DNA of 64,000 bases from assembly GCF_036350515.1 (NCBI RefSeq), contig NZ_JAZDUE010000005.1, positions 186,001-250,000 on the forward strand, in the 5' to 3' direction. The position numbers and the translations under genes are program-made. This DNA is from Gordonia prachuapensis (GTDB lineage: Bacteria > Actinomycetota > Actinomycetes > Mycobacteriales > Mycobacteriaceae). Below the pieces are notes generated by a model that had not been told where the DNA came from, did no database searches, and saw only the letters and a list, made by a program, of their open reading frames with translations. Positions 16,695 to 24,899 of this stretch are shown here, one piece after another. Every line of letters starts with the position of its first letter. Position 1 is the first letter of the stretch.

Positions 16695-19189
16695 GCGATG
16701 AGTCCACTGGGTCGCGCGCCGACGTCGGCCAGGACCGAACGCACCAGCTCGGCGGTGCGGTCGACGTGCGGAGCTCGCAACATACCGTTGTGGTCGCCGC
16801 CGACCCGATGCACGGCGGCACAGTTCGGCGCGACGTCGCGCCACCACTCGCTCGGATCGGGGTTGTCCTCGGCGAGGATCGCGGTCAGGTGACCATCGAA
16901 TCGACGAAGCCGATGCATCATCGCCGAACGACGCCCGAGCTCGTGGAACAGCGCCCATTGCTCTTCGGCCGGGCGTGGCCGCCACCCGGCGGTCAGCAGC
17001 GCCGCACGCGTGGACCACACCGACAACCGAGGAGTCGGCTCGGAGACAGCGACATCGGATCGCACAGGTGCGTCACCGCTCCGGGAACCGGCGGCCGAGA
17101 CGTTCGAAGTCGAGAACTGCACCGATGACCTGCGCCTCAGCGGCCCGCTCAGAATGGTGTCGAGGCAGACCACGTGCTCGACCTGCCGTCCGGAGTCGGT
17201 GAGAATCCGTGCTGCCTCCATCGCGATCACACCGCCGATCGAGTGGCCGACGAACACATACGGCCCGGTGGGATCGATGGCCGTGATGTGGCGGACGCAA
17301 CGCCGCGCAGCGGCCGTCAGTGTCCAATCGGGCACGCCGCGGGTCTCCAGGGCATGGGCTTGCAGCCCGACGACCCGGTGGGCGGGGAGGCGCCGCGCGA
17401 GCGGCGCCAGGGCGAGTGCGGCCTCGCCGGCGCCGGCGAATGCGAAGACGATCGGGACATTCCGTGCTGCACCGGAAGGTTGTGACAGTTCCACCAGGAC
17501 ATCGACGTGCTCGGGTGGTGTGACCGCGTCGATCTGCTCGGCCAGCGACCGGAGGTCGCCACCTGTGAACACGGCCGATGGGGACAGCCGGACGCCGAAC
17601 GTGTCGTCGATGCGGCGGACGAGTTCGACCGCGGTCAGCGAGTCTCCACCGAGTGCCAGGAAGTCGTCGGTCACGCCGATGTCGTCGAGCGACAGCAGAT
17701 CCTCGCACATCGGCACCAGCAGCCGCTCGGTCCGACTCGCCGGAGCGACTCGCGCCGGGCGCTGAACCGGTTCGGGCAGGGCCGCGCGGTCGACCTTGCC
17801 GTTTCGGGTGCGGGGGAGTGCGGGCACCACCACGAGATGTGTCGGCTGCATCCACGCCGGCAACGTCGCGGCCAGCGACCTGCGGATGTCGGCGACCGAC
17901 GGGGGTCGATCGTCGCCGGCGGCGAGGTAGGCGACGATCTCACCGGCGCCCCGATCCGGGTGGACGGTCACCGCGGCGTCGGTGATGCCGACCACAGCCC
18001 TTGCAGCGGTGATGATCTCGGCAGTGTCGACCCGGTATCCCCGCACCTTCACCGTGTCGTCGGAGCGGCCGACGAGATGCAGTTCGCCGTCTCGGAGCAC
18101 ACCTCGGTCACCGAGGACGTGTCGACGTCGCCCATCGCCGACGTCTCCGAACGCCTGCACCCGGCCATCGATCCAGTAGCCCAGCGCGATGTGTCCGGAG
18201 GTGACCTCGACGCGTCCGATCTCGCCGTCGGGCAGGGCGACCCCGCTGTCGTCGACGATCCGCACCGCCTTGTGGCGTGCCGGGCGACCCGCGATGACCG
18301 GACCGGACGGCACCACACGCGCGGGGGCGAAGACGTTGCACGCGAGGTTGCCCGTCTCCGACGAACCGGACCGGTTGATGTAGGTCGTGGATGGGGCGAG
18401 CGACCGCAGCGCAGCGATATCGGCCGGATCGACGGCCTCGCCGCAGGTAGCGATCGTCTCGATCGAGCGCAGGGCGGGACCGGCCTCGGGCTGCGCGCAG
18501 ATGGCCCGCAACAGGGCCGGCGTGAGATGCAGCGAATCAGGCGCGGACCGGGCCACCCGGTGGAGTGTGTCGGTTACCCCGTCGTGGCGGGGATCGACGA
18601 GGTACAGCGTGGCGCCGTTGAACAGTGTGCTGAGGGTGATGTCGAGGCCACCGCCGTAGCCGACCGGAAGCGCCTGAGCGGCACGGTGTCCCGGCCGCAG
18701 ACCCAGCTCGTGACCGAGCTCGTCGATCTGGTTGAGCCAGAGATCCACCGGATGGAGCACGGCCTTGGGCCGTCCGGTCGTGCCCGACGTGAAAGCGATC
18801 ATCAGGCAGTCGGGCGCTGTGGGAAACCCGTCCGATCCGGCATCGACAGCCGGAATGCTCGTGTCGAGACCGGGAAACGGGCATGCCGACACCGCCTCGA
18901 CCATCGTCATCATCCGATCGCGAGGCAACGCGGCATCGATGGGCACCGCGGGGTGGCCGGACATCAGGACGGCGAGCAGCGCCGACACGGAGGTGGTCGA
19001 GCCGTCAAGCACCACGGCCACCGGACGGCCCGCAGAGATGTCTGTGAGTCGATCACCCAGCGACTCCACCTGCCGACCGAACTCGGTGTAGGACAACGCC
19101 GCCGACCCGGAGTCCACTGCCACGCGCTCACCGTTCGCGGCGATGACGGTGGACCAGCGGTCGCGGAGGACATGCGTCGGCGGAATCAT
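16691..19189 (-). CDS. Three-domain A-PCP-TE (NRPS-like) protein
   Basis: This 832-residue protein has three domains. The adenylation domain (about 1-480) has FTSGTTGRPKAV, INRSGSSETGN and NGKVDR. The carrier domain (about 490-555) has its phosphopantetheine serine S517 in LGGDSLTAVE. The type-I thioesterase (about 575-820) has nucleophile S650 in GHSIGG. It has no condensation domain, so it should activate one acid, hold it as a thioester and release or transfer it. It opens an operon with a GT14 and a flippase, so it may supply an acyl or aminoacyl group for the glycan; an iron-chelating product is also possible. The start lies 39 nt from a strong iron box. The substrate cannot be read reliably by eye. 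Confidence 0.88.
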   Translation of the reverse strand: MIPPTHVLRDRWSTVIAANGERVAVDSGSAALSYTEFGRQVESLGDRLTDISAGRPVAVVLDGSTTSVSALLAVLMSGHPAVPIDAALPRDRMMTMVEAVSACPFPGLDTSIPAVDAGSDGFPTAPDCLMIAFTSGTTGRPKAVLHPVDLWLNQIDELGHELGLRPGHRAAQALPVGYGGGLDITLSTLFNGATLYLVDPRHDGVTDTLHRVARSAPDSLHLTPALLRAICAQPEAGPALRSIETIATCGEAVDPADIAALRSLAPSTTYINRSGSSETGNLACNVFAPARVVPSGPVIAGRPARHKAVRIVDDSGVALPDGEIGRVEVTSGHIALGYWIDGRVQAFGDVGDGRRRHVLGDRGVLRDGELHLVGRSDDTVKVRGYRVDTAEIITAARAVVGITDAAVTVHPDRGAGEIVAYLAAGDDRPPSVADIRRSLAATLPAWMQPTHLVVVPALPRTRNGKVDRAALPEPVQRPARVAPASRTERLLVPMCEDLLSLDDIGVTDDFLALGGDSLTAVELVRRIDDTFGVRLSPSAVFTGGDLRSLAEQIDAVTPPEHVDVLVELSQPSGAARNVPIVFAFAGAGEAALALAPLARRLPAHRVVGLQAHALETRGVPDWTLTAAARRCVRHITAIDPTGPYVFVGHSIGGVIAMEAARILTDSGRQVEHVVCLDTILSGPLRRRSSVQFSTSNVSAAGSRSGDAPVRSDVAVSEPTPRLSVWSTRAALLTAGWRPRPAEEQWALFHELGRRSAMMHRLRRFDGHLTAILAEDNPDPSEWWRDVAPNCAAVHRVGGDHNGMLRAPHVDRTAELVRSVLADVGARPSGLIA

Positions 19190-19228
19190 CGTGCTCTCCT
19201 GCGTCTGCGCCCCTCGACGAGCGGTTGG

Positions 19229-19247
19229 TTAGGTTAGCCTAGTGTTA
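19229..19247. promoter_or_regulatory. IdeR/DtxR iron box upstream of the A-PCP-TE operon
   Basis: TTAGGTTAGCCTAGTGTTA matches 16 of 19 positions of TWAGGTWAGSCTWACCTWA. It lies 40 nt upstream of the minus-strand start at 19189, where a DtxR-family repressor would block the promoter when Fe(II) is plentiful. Confidence 0.75.
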
Positions 19248-19319
19248 CATAGAGCGACCGGAGGGCGGCTCCCGGGCGCTGATGGCGGCCCACCGTCGCA
19301 CCCTGCTGTGGACGGAAAG

Positions 19320-19338
19320 TTTGGTAAGGGTTACCTTA
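19320..19338. promoter_or_regulatory. IdeR/DtxR iron box upstream of the GT2-flippase operon
   Basis: TTTGGTAAGGGTTACCTTA matches 17 of 19 positions of the IdeR consensus, the best box in the window. It lies 60 nt before the ATG at 19398. With the box at 19229 it makes a divergent iron-responsive control region. Confidence 0.78.
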
Positions 19339-19397
19339 TTCATGCGGCCGTCGACGACGGTCGCATAGCGACTTCTACAGGCGATGATGGGGCAGCG

Positions 19398-20267
19398 ATG
19401 CACGATACGCACGGTGATGCATCGGGAGCATTTCCAGCGACCGGGACGACGAACAATCCTTCGGTCACGGATCCGACGAAACCACGGCCGACGGTGTCGG
19501 TCGTCATCCCGGCGATGAACGAAGCCAAGAACCTGCCATACGTGGCCTTCCGGATGCCCGACGACGCGGTCGACCAGATCGTCTTCGTGGATGGAAACTC
19601 CGCAGACGACACGGTGGCCGTGGCACGTCGACTGTGGCCGGACGCGACGTTCGTCACGCAGACACGCTCCGGCAAAGGTAATGCGATCGCCTGCGGTGTC
19701 GAGCACTGCACCGGCGACATCATCGTGATGATCGACGCCGACGGATCCACCGATCCGGCCGAGATCCCGTTGTTCGTGCAGGCGCTCGTCGACGGTGCCG
19801 ATCTGGCGAAGGGAAGCCGATTCGTCGGTGCCGGCGGCAGCACCGACATCACCGCTCTGCGCCGCGCGGGGAACAAGGTGCTCAACGGCATCGTCAACGC
19901 GGTCTTCCGCACCGAGTTCAGCGATCTCTGCTACGGCTACAATGCATTCTGGGCACGTCACGCCGAATGCATGGAACTCCCACCCACCAGATACCGGCGC
20001 GCGCAATGGGGTGACGGTTTCGAGATCGAGACGGTCATCAACGTCCGGATGGCAACGGCCGGACTCGCGATCACCGAGGTCGGCAGTTTCGAGGGCCCGC
20101 GTCTGCACGGACGCAGCAATCTCAACGCCTACAGCGACGGAATGCGGGTGTTGCGCACCATCAATCAGGAATGGCAGCACTGGAGGGCCCATTCGTCGGC
20201 GCAGCGCCATGGGGTTCGGGCCGGCAGTGGTGTGACGGTCGAACCGGCCGACGAACTCGCCGGGTGA
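19398..20267 (+). CDS. Glycosyltransferase family 2 (dolichyl-phosphate-mannose-synthase-like)
   Basis: This 289-residue GT2 protein has TVSVVIPAMNEAKNLP, VFVDGNSADDT, RSGKGNAIACGVE and the DXD motif MIDADGSTDP. It resembles polyprenyl-phosphate sugar synthases and glucosyl-3-phosphoglycerate-like enzymes, but lacks a C-terminal membrane anchor. The ATG at 19398 lies just beyond the iron box; an open frame back to 19242 would run through that operator and is rejected. The stop overlaps the flippase GTG as GTGA. Confidence 0.86.
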   Translation: MHDTHGDASGAFPATGTTNNPSVTDPTKPRPTVSVVIPAMNEAKNLPYVAFRMPDDAVDQIVFVDGNSADDTVAVARRLWPDATFVTQTRSGKGNAIACGVEHCTGDIIVMIDADGSTDPAEIPLFVQALVDGADLAKGSRFVGAGGSTDITALRRAGNKVLNGIVNAVFRTEFSDLCYGYNAFWARHAECMELPPTRYRRAQWGDGFEIETVINVRMATAGLAITEVGSFEGPRLHGRSNLNAYSDGMRVLRTINQEWQHWRAHSSAQRHGVRAGSGVTVEPADELAG

Positions 20268-21547
20268 GGACGTCCGCCGCTCCTGGGATCGAGCGCAACT
20301 CACTGGCCCTTGCGGTCTCCGGTGTGGTCACCGCCGGTGTGGGGCTCGTGTACTGGATCGTCATGGGCCGGCTCTACCCGGCGACGGAAGTGGGCGCTGC
20401 GGCGGCAGTGATCACCACCGCTACGGTGTTGTCGGCGTTCGGCAATCTCGGCCTGGGCGCCTACTTCGAGAGATTTCTCCCGGTCGCAGGTGCGCAGAGC
20501 CTGAGCCTGCCCACGCGGGGCCTCGTCGTCGGCGCGACGGTCGGAGCCGTTCTCTCGCTGGGCTTCTTGGTGGTTGGGCCGACCGACGAGATGTTCGCCA
20601 CGTCCGCTCAGATGGCGCTGTTCCCGGTGGTGGTCGTCGTCCTGTCGGGCTTCGCCCTGCTCGACCACGTATCGATCGCAATGCAGCGCGCCGACTGGGC
20701 GGCGCGCAAGAACATCGCACACGCCGTGCTGAAGCTGCTCGTGGCTGCCGGGGTCGCGTCGGTCGCCGGGCGACTCGGGATGATCTTGAGCTGGGTGCTC
20801 ACCGCGATCGTCCTGGCAGTCGTCCTGTGGGTGGTCATCCGGCGCGCACTGCTGGTCGCGGCGCAGACACCACCCACCGACAGTGTGACCATGCCACCGT
20901 GGTCGGATCAGCGACGGTTCATCGCCGGGAACTTCGGCATCTACGTCGCCACCGCGCTCACCCCGTTGATTCTGCCGCCCGTGGTGATCGGTCTGGTCGG
21001 CGCCGAGGAGAACGCGTACTTCGCCATCGTCTGGTCCTTGGTGAGCGCCGTGATCGTGTTGATGACCATGCTGATGGGGCCCTACGTGGCGGCCGCGTCG
21101 GCACAACCGGGCGACGTCGTGTCGTTGACCCGTCGGTTCGTCGGGATCCTCGCGTTGGTCGCCGGGGTCTCGTCGATCGGCCTTCTCACCGTCGGGCCGT
21201 TTCTGCTGCAGCTCGCGGGGCCCGGGTACGCAAGCGCGGGAACACCACTGATGCGACTGGCGGCCCTCGCGCTGCCACTTGCCGTGGCCGGACTCGCCTT
21301 CACGGCGATCTGCCGGGTTCGCCGGAAACTGTTGCCGGCTCTGCTCGTCCAAGTTCTCAATGCCACGGTCATGCTCACGTTGTGCACGGTGTGGATCTCG
21401 CGCCACGGACTGCAGGGGGCCGGGTGGGGCCTCATCGTCGCCGAGGGATTGACGACGGTGGTGGTGGCGATCCCGTTGATCCGCATTCTGAGCGGCCGGG
21501 ACCGCCGGTGGGCCGACCAGGATCAGGATCAGGTGCAGCACAGCTGA
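20264..21547 (+). CDS. Second polysaccharide flippase (Wzx/MATE-like)
   Basis: This 427-residue protein has about twelve membrane segments and is a paralogue of the flippase at 14533-15813: LVYWIVMGRLYPATEVGAAA and FERFLPVAGAQS align with the other protein. It should translocate a lipid-linked intermediate. The GTG start at 20264 overlaps the GT2 stop, giving a two-gene operon behind the 19320 iron box. It ends 1 nt before the convergent GH16 stop. Confidence 0.85.
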   Translation: MRTSAAPGIERNSLALAVSGVVTAGVGLVYWIVMGRLYPATEVGAAAAVITTATVLSAFGNLGLGAYFERFLPVAGAQSLSLPTRGLVVGATVGAVLSLGFLVVGPTDEMFATSAQMALFPVVVVVLSGFALLDHVSIAMQRADWAARKNIAHAVLKLLVAAGVASVAGRLGMILSWVLTAIVLAVVLWVVIRRALLVAAQTPPTDSVTMPPWSDQRRFIAGNFGIYVATALTPLILPPVVIGLVGAEENAYFAIVWSLVSAVIVLMTMLMGPYVAAASAQPGDVVSLTRRFVGILALVAGVSSIGLLTVGPFLLQLAGPGYASAGTPLMRLAALALPLAVAGLAFTAICRVRRKLLPALLVQVLNATVMLTLCTVWISRHGLQGAGWGLIVAEGLTTVVVAIPLIRILSGRDRRWADQDQDQVQHS

Positions 21548-21548
21548 T

Positions 21549-22466
21549 TCAGTCGCTGATCTGGATCGCTCCCGGTGTCGGGAGGAAGTACTCGCCGGCG
21601 TGGGCGGCGAAGTCCGCACTCGGTCGATAGACGGCCACCCAGTCGATCTCGACCGCAGCGCTCTGTGGCCGCGGTTCGTCGTTGGCGCACGGTGACATTC
21701 CCCAGTCCTCACGGCGCTCACATGCTCCGGCCTCGACCTGCATGCCCAGCCACATCGGTGTGCTCGGCACCATCGTCGACGACCGCACCTCCGCCCAGAC
21801 CTTGCCGTCGAGCAGGTACCGGATGAGCCCGGGAAGCCATTCGACCCCGACGGTGTGCCACTGGGCGAAACGGCCGTCGGTGTCGGCGTTCGCCTTTCGG
21901 TTCTCCCCGTCCTGCTTCCAGTGCACGAACGCCGACATCTCGGTTCGCTCCGGCGACACCGACTCCGCGAAATCGATCTCGGGTGGCCACTGTTCGTTCT
22001 TCGGCCAGAGCAGCAGGTGATACGACAGGTCGGCGCTGCGGTCGGCGCGCATCCGCACCTCCCATCGACCGTAGGTCTGTGTCACCGGATAGTTGGAGAC
22101 CCCGCCGGTGACCCATCCGGAGGACGTGCGCTCCGCACCGAGGCGCAACGTCCCGTCGACCACCGACACCATCGACCCATCCCACTCGCCGACCGGATTG
22201 CCGCCCGGACTGCCCGAATAGGTTCCCCAGTCGTCACCGAGCGCGCACCTGTGGAACTCGTCGACGAATGTCTGCTGCCAGGCCGGACCGGCCGAGGAGG
22301 GAGCGCCGACACCGCTGACCGCGCCCGGGGCCACGCAGGTCGACGTGGGCTCGGGTTCGCCAGGGCGGTCGTCCGCCGATGACATGGTGGTGCACGCACC
22401 GGACACCGCGGCGACCACCGTCACCAGGGCGGCACGCAGAAGCCGCTGCGGTCGCAGTGGGGTCAC
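21549..22466 (-). CDS. GH16 family glycoside hydrolase, exported (probable lipoprotein)
   Basis: This 305-residue GH16 beta-glucanase/galactanase-fold protein has the catalytic motif E163-I-D165-F-A-E168, with E163 as nucleophile and E168 as acid/base. The N-terminus has a basic, hydrophobic signal ending AVSGAC, a slightly atypical lipobox. GH16 enzymes cut or transglycosylate beta-1,3/1,4-glycans, so it may trim the polymer made by this locus. The GTG start overlaps the stop of the 62-residue membrane protein. It is the last gene of its operon. Confidence 0.87.
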   Translation of the reverse strand: MTPLRPQRLLRAALVTVVAAVSGACTTMSSADDRPGEPEPTSTCVAPGAVSGVGAPSSAGPAWQQTFVDEFHRCALGDDWGTYSGSPGGNPVGEWDGSMVSVVDGTLRLGAERTSSGWVTGGVSNYPVTQTYGRWEVRMRADRSADLSYHLLLWPKNEQWPPEIDFAESVSPERTEMSAFVHWKQDGENRKANADTDGRFAQWHTVGVEWLPGLIRYLLDGKVWAEVRSSTMVPSTPMWLGMQVEAGACERREDWGMSPCANDEPRPQSAAVEIDWVAVYRPSADFAAHAGEYFLPTPGAIQISD

Positions 22467-22651
22467 AGTGCCTCGGAGAGTCGCATGAGGGTGAAGTAGG
22501 CGGTGATCACGGTACAGACCGCCACCGCGATCGTCAGCCGGTGCGCCGCGGCACTGCGGCCGATTGTTCCCGCTGAGCCGACCTCGAACTCGCGCAAGAG
22601 ATCTGCGCACAGCAGGAGCAGACCCGCGGTGACGAAGAAGAAGGTCGGCAT
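22463..22651 (-). CDS. Small two-helix membrane protein
   Basis: This 62-residue protein has two hydrophobic segments (FFFVTAGLLLLCADLL and IAVAVCTVITAYFTLM) joined by a short polar loop. It has no recognised family. It is accepted as real because it starts 1 nt after the stop of the large membrane protein and its stop overlaps the GH16 GTG as GTGA. A small subunit or partner of the 748-residue membrane protein is plausible but unproven. Confidence 0.72.
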   Translation of the reverse strand: MPTFFFVTAGLLLLCADLLREFEVGSAGTIGRSAAAHRLTIAVAVCTVITAYFTLMRLSEAL

Positions 22652-22652
22652 G

Positions 22653-24899
22653 TCAGTTCCATTCGCGTTCGTAGTTGGCGCCGAGGACGTCGGAATAGTC
22701 GATCGACGGTGCGGTGGTGTGCCGCAGGACCGTCACCGACGGTGTGCTGACATCCGTCATGTAATCACCGGAGGCGATGATCGCGTCGATCTCGTCGTGC
22801 ACTTCGGACAGCGACACCCCGTACTGCAGCGCCATCATCTGCAGGCCCTGACGAGGGATGTAGATGTAGTCGGGCATCCGCTCTGTCGAGCACACGGACA
22901 GGTCGTCGAGGCACGAGTAGCTGTCGACAGAGAAGAACTCGGGACCGTTCGGATCCAGGATGCGTCGGACGCCCACGCTCTGCGGTGCGTAACCGAAACT
23001 CATGACCCGAGTCTCGGGGGGCGCCTGATCGACGAGCACATCGGTCACGACCACCTCGTCGCGCGTCGACGCCTCGAAGGCGGTGTTGAGGCCGCGGTTG
23101 GTGGTCTCCACCAATCCGACCAGCGTGACTGCGACGACGGCCACCGTCACCGCGGCCGGTCGATACCACGAGCGCACCCGCGGGGCGATCAGCGCGAGCG
23201 CGAGTGCGGCGAACGGCGCAACGGTCGGGGAGGCGAGGAGGAATGCGCGGATGATCATCTCGCCGCCGTAGCTCTGCAGGAACACCAGGACGAACGGCGC
23301 CGCGCAGACCAGGCCGCCGACCGCCCAGGCGCGCTTGCGACGCCACACGCACCACCCGAAGAACGCCAGCAGGACAAAACCGCCGGACGCGGCCATCCGC
23401 AGGTATTGCATGCGTTGATAGACGGGGTCGCCGCTGAGACGGTCGCCGACGCCGGCGTTCACCGACTGCCCGACCTGGCCGATCTCGCTGACGACCGCCG
23501 GCAGGTGGCCCCACCAGTAATCCGTCGCGCCGTAGGTGAACCACGCGGCGAAGATGAGACCTGCTGCCAGCCAGAGGGTTCGGTAGCGAGTTGCGCCCGC
23601 GGCGGCGAACGCGGCCAGAGCGAGAATGGTCAGCATGGGTGTCATCTGGTGTGACACCGTGTTGGCGGTGATGATCAACAGCAGTACGGCGCCGATGGCC
23701 AGGGTCCGGCCGGGCCCGAAGCCGGGCACGAGACCCGGCGTGCGGGCGAGGGACTGACGGACACGTGCGATGCGGGTGGTGCCGTCGAGGGGCGGGAGCG
23801 GAGCTCTGCGCAACTGCCAGAACAGCGTCGCGATGATCGCCGTGTAACCGATCATCGCCATCGCCTGTGGTGCGAAATAGTCCTGCTGGTACCAGTTCGT
23901 GCCGTGATAGAGGAACACCGCGAGCCAAGCGATCCGTGCCCGCCCGGTGATCGCGATGGCGACGGCGTAGAGCCCGAACGACAAGATCACCCCGGACACC
24001 AACGGTGCCCACACCATCAGGTCCGTGATGTCGGGCAGGCCGGTGAGGGTCTGTACGTGCGCGCTCAACGAGAAGAAGCCCGCCCAACTGAAGCGCGCAT
24101 CGATCTGTGCCGGCAGGTGATGTGATTCGGCGAGCGTCGCGATGAAGCCTCGGTGCACGAAGGACGTCGGGATCGAGGTGTGCCCGGTCGCCATTCCGAC
24201 CAGCATCGTGTTGTAGGTGATGATGACAGTGGTCGCGGCGCTGAGCACGACGGTGTCCAGTCGCCGAGCGCGCAGCGCCGACACGACGACACCGGCGATC
24301 AGGATGAGTCCGAGGACGTACCACGGACCGACTTCGGTGATGACCCCGAATCGGCCGGCGTCGAGCACGTCGATCTGTCGTGCACTCGCGACGAACAGCA
24401 CCACGGCGACGGCCAGGACGAGCAACTCGACGCCCCGCCGGCCGGTCCAGCTGCCGCGACCCAGTCCGGTGCGACCCGTGACGGTGCGGTCGGCGACCGT
24501 GCGACGCGCGAGCGCGCAGGCCACCAGGCTGGCGGCGAGAAGAACGGTCTGAGTGCGCAGCGGGCTCCACCACTCGGCGACGATGCTCACCTGTGTCGCA
24601 AGGGCATTGACCGACACCGACACCGAGACCGCGAGGACGGTGCTCAGCGCCCTCCCCGGGATGCGGAGCGCCACGACGAGCGGGATGCCCGGCAGGAACA
24701 GTACCGCTGCGACGACCACCACGACCCTGATCGCGGTGGGCGGGAGGCCGTCGGGGGCCGCCGCTTGCAGGAGCGTGAGGACGAGTGACGCGCAGGCGAG
24801 AACGACACTGAAGGTCAATCCGAAGCGCGGCGACCAGCCGTAGGCGATCGGCGACTCCTTGACCGGTGCGTCGGCGCGATCGGAAACCGTGAGGCTCAC
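22653..24899 (-). CDS. Large polytopic membrane protein, possible glycan polymerase/GT-C-like
   Basis: This 748-residue protein has roughly a dozen or more membrane segments, then a soluble C-terminal region of about 150 residues. A conserved-looking extracytoplasmic stretch reads WYQQDYFAPQAMAM. The overall plan resembles GT-C transferases and O-antigen polymerase-type proteins, but I recognise no decisive motif, so function is open. The GTG at 24899 overlaps the GT2 stop as GTGA; a longer frame to 25463 lies antisense-like within that gene and is rejected. Synteny with glycosyltransferases and GH16 supports a polymerising or extending role. Confidence 0.75.
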   Translation of the reverse strand: MSLTVSDRADAPVKESPIAYGWSPRFGLTFSVVLACASLVLTLLQAAAPDGLPPTAIRVVVVVAAVLFLPGIPLVVALRIPGRALSTVLAVSVSVSVNALATQVSIVAEWWSPLRTQTVLLAASLVACALARRTVADRTVTGRTGLGRGSWTGRRGVELLVLAVAVVLFVASARQIDVLDAGRFGVITEVGPWYVLGLILIAGVVVSALRARRLDTVVLSAATTVIITYNTMLVGMATGHTSIPTSFVHRGFIATLAESHHLPAQIDARFSWAGFFSLSAHVQTLTGLPDITDLMVWAPLVSGVILSFGLYAVAIAITGRARIAWLAVFLYHGTNWYQQDYFAPQAMAMIGYTAIIATLFWQLRRAPLPPLDGTTRIARVRQSLARTPGLVPGFGPGRTLAIGAVLLLIITANTVSHQMTPMLTILALAAFAAAGATRYRTLWLAAGLIFAAWFTYGATDYWWGHLPAVVSEIGQVGQSVNAGVGDRLSGDPVYQRMQYLRMAASGGFVLLAFFGWCVWRRKRAWAVGGLVCAAPFVLVFLQSYGGEMIIRAFLLASPTVAPFAALALALIAPRVRSWYRPAAVTVAVVAVTLVGLVETTNRGLNTAFEASTRDEVVVTDVLVDQAPPETRVMSFGYAPQSVGVRRILDPNGPEFFSVDSYSCLDDLSVCSTERMPDYIYIPRQGLQMMALQYGVSLSEVHDEIDAIIASGDYMTDVSTPSVTVLRHTTAPSIDYSDVLGANYEREWN

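Noticed and set aside
17507..19237. 576-codon plus-strand open frame opposite the A-PCP-TE gene
   Set aside because: Shadow frame; the minus strand encodes three intact recognised domains.
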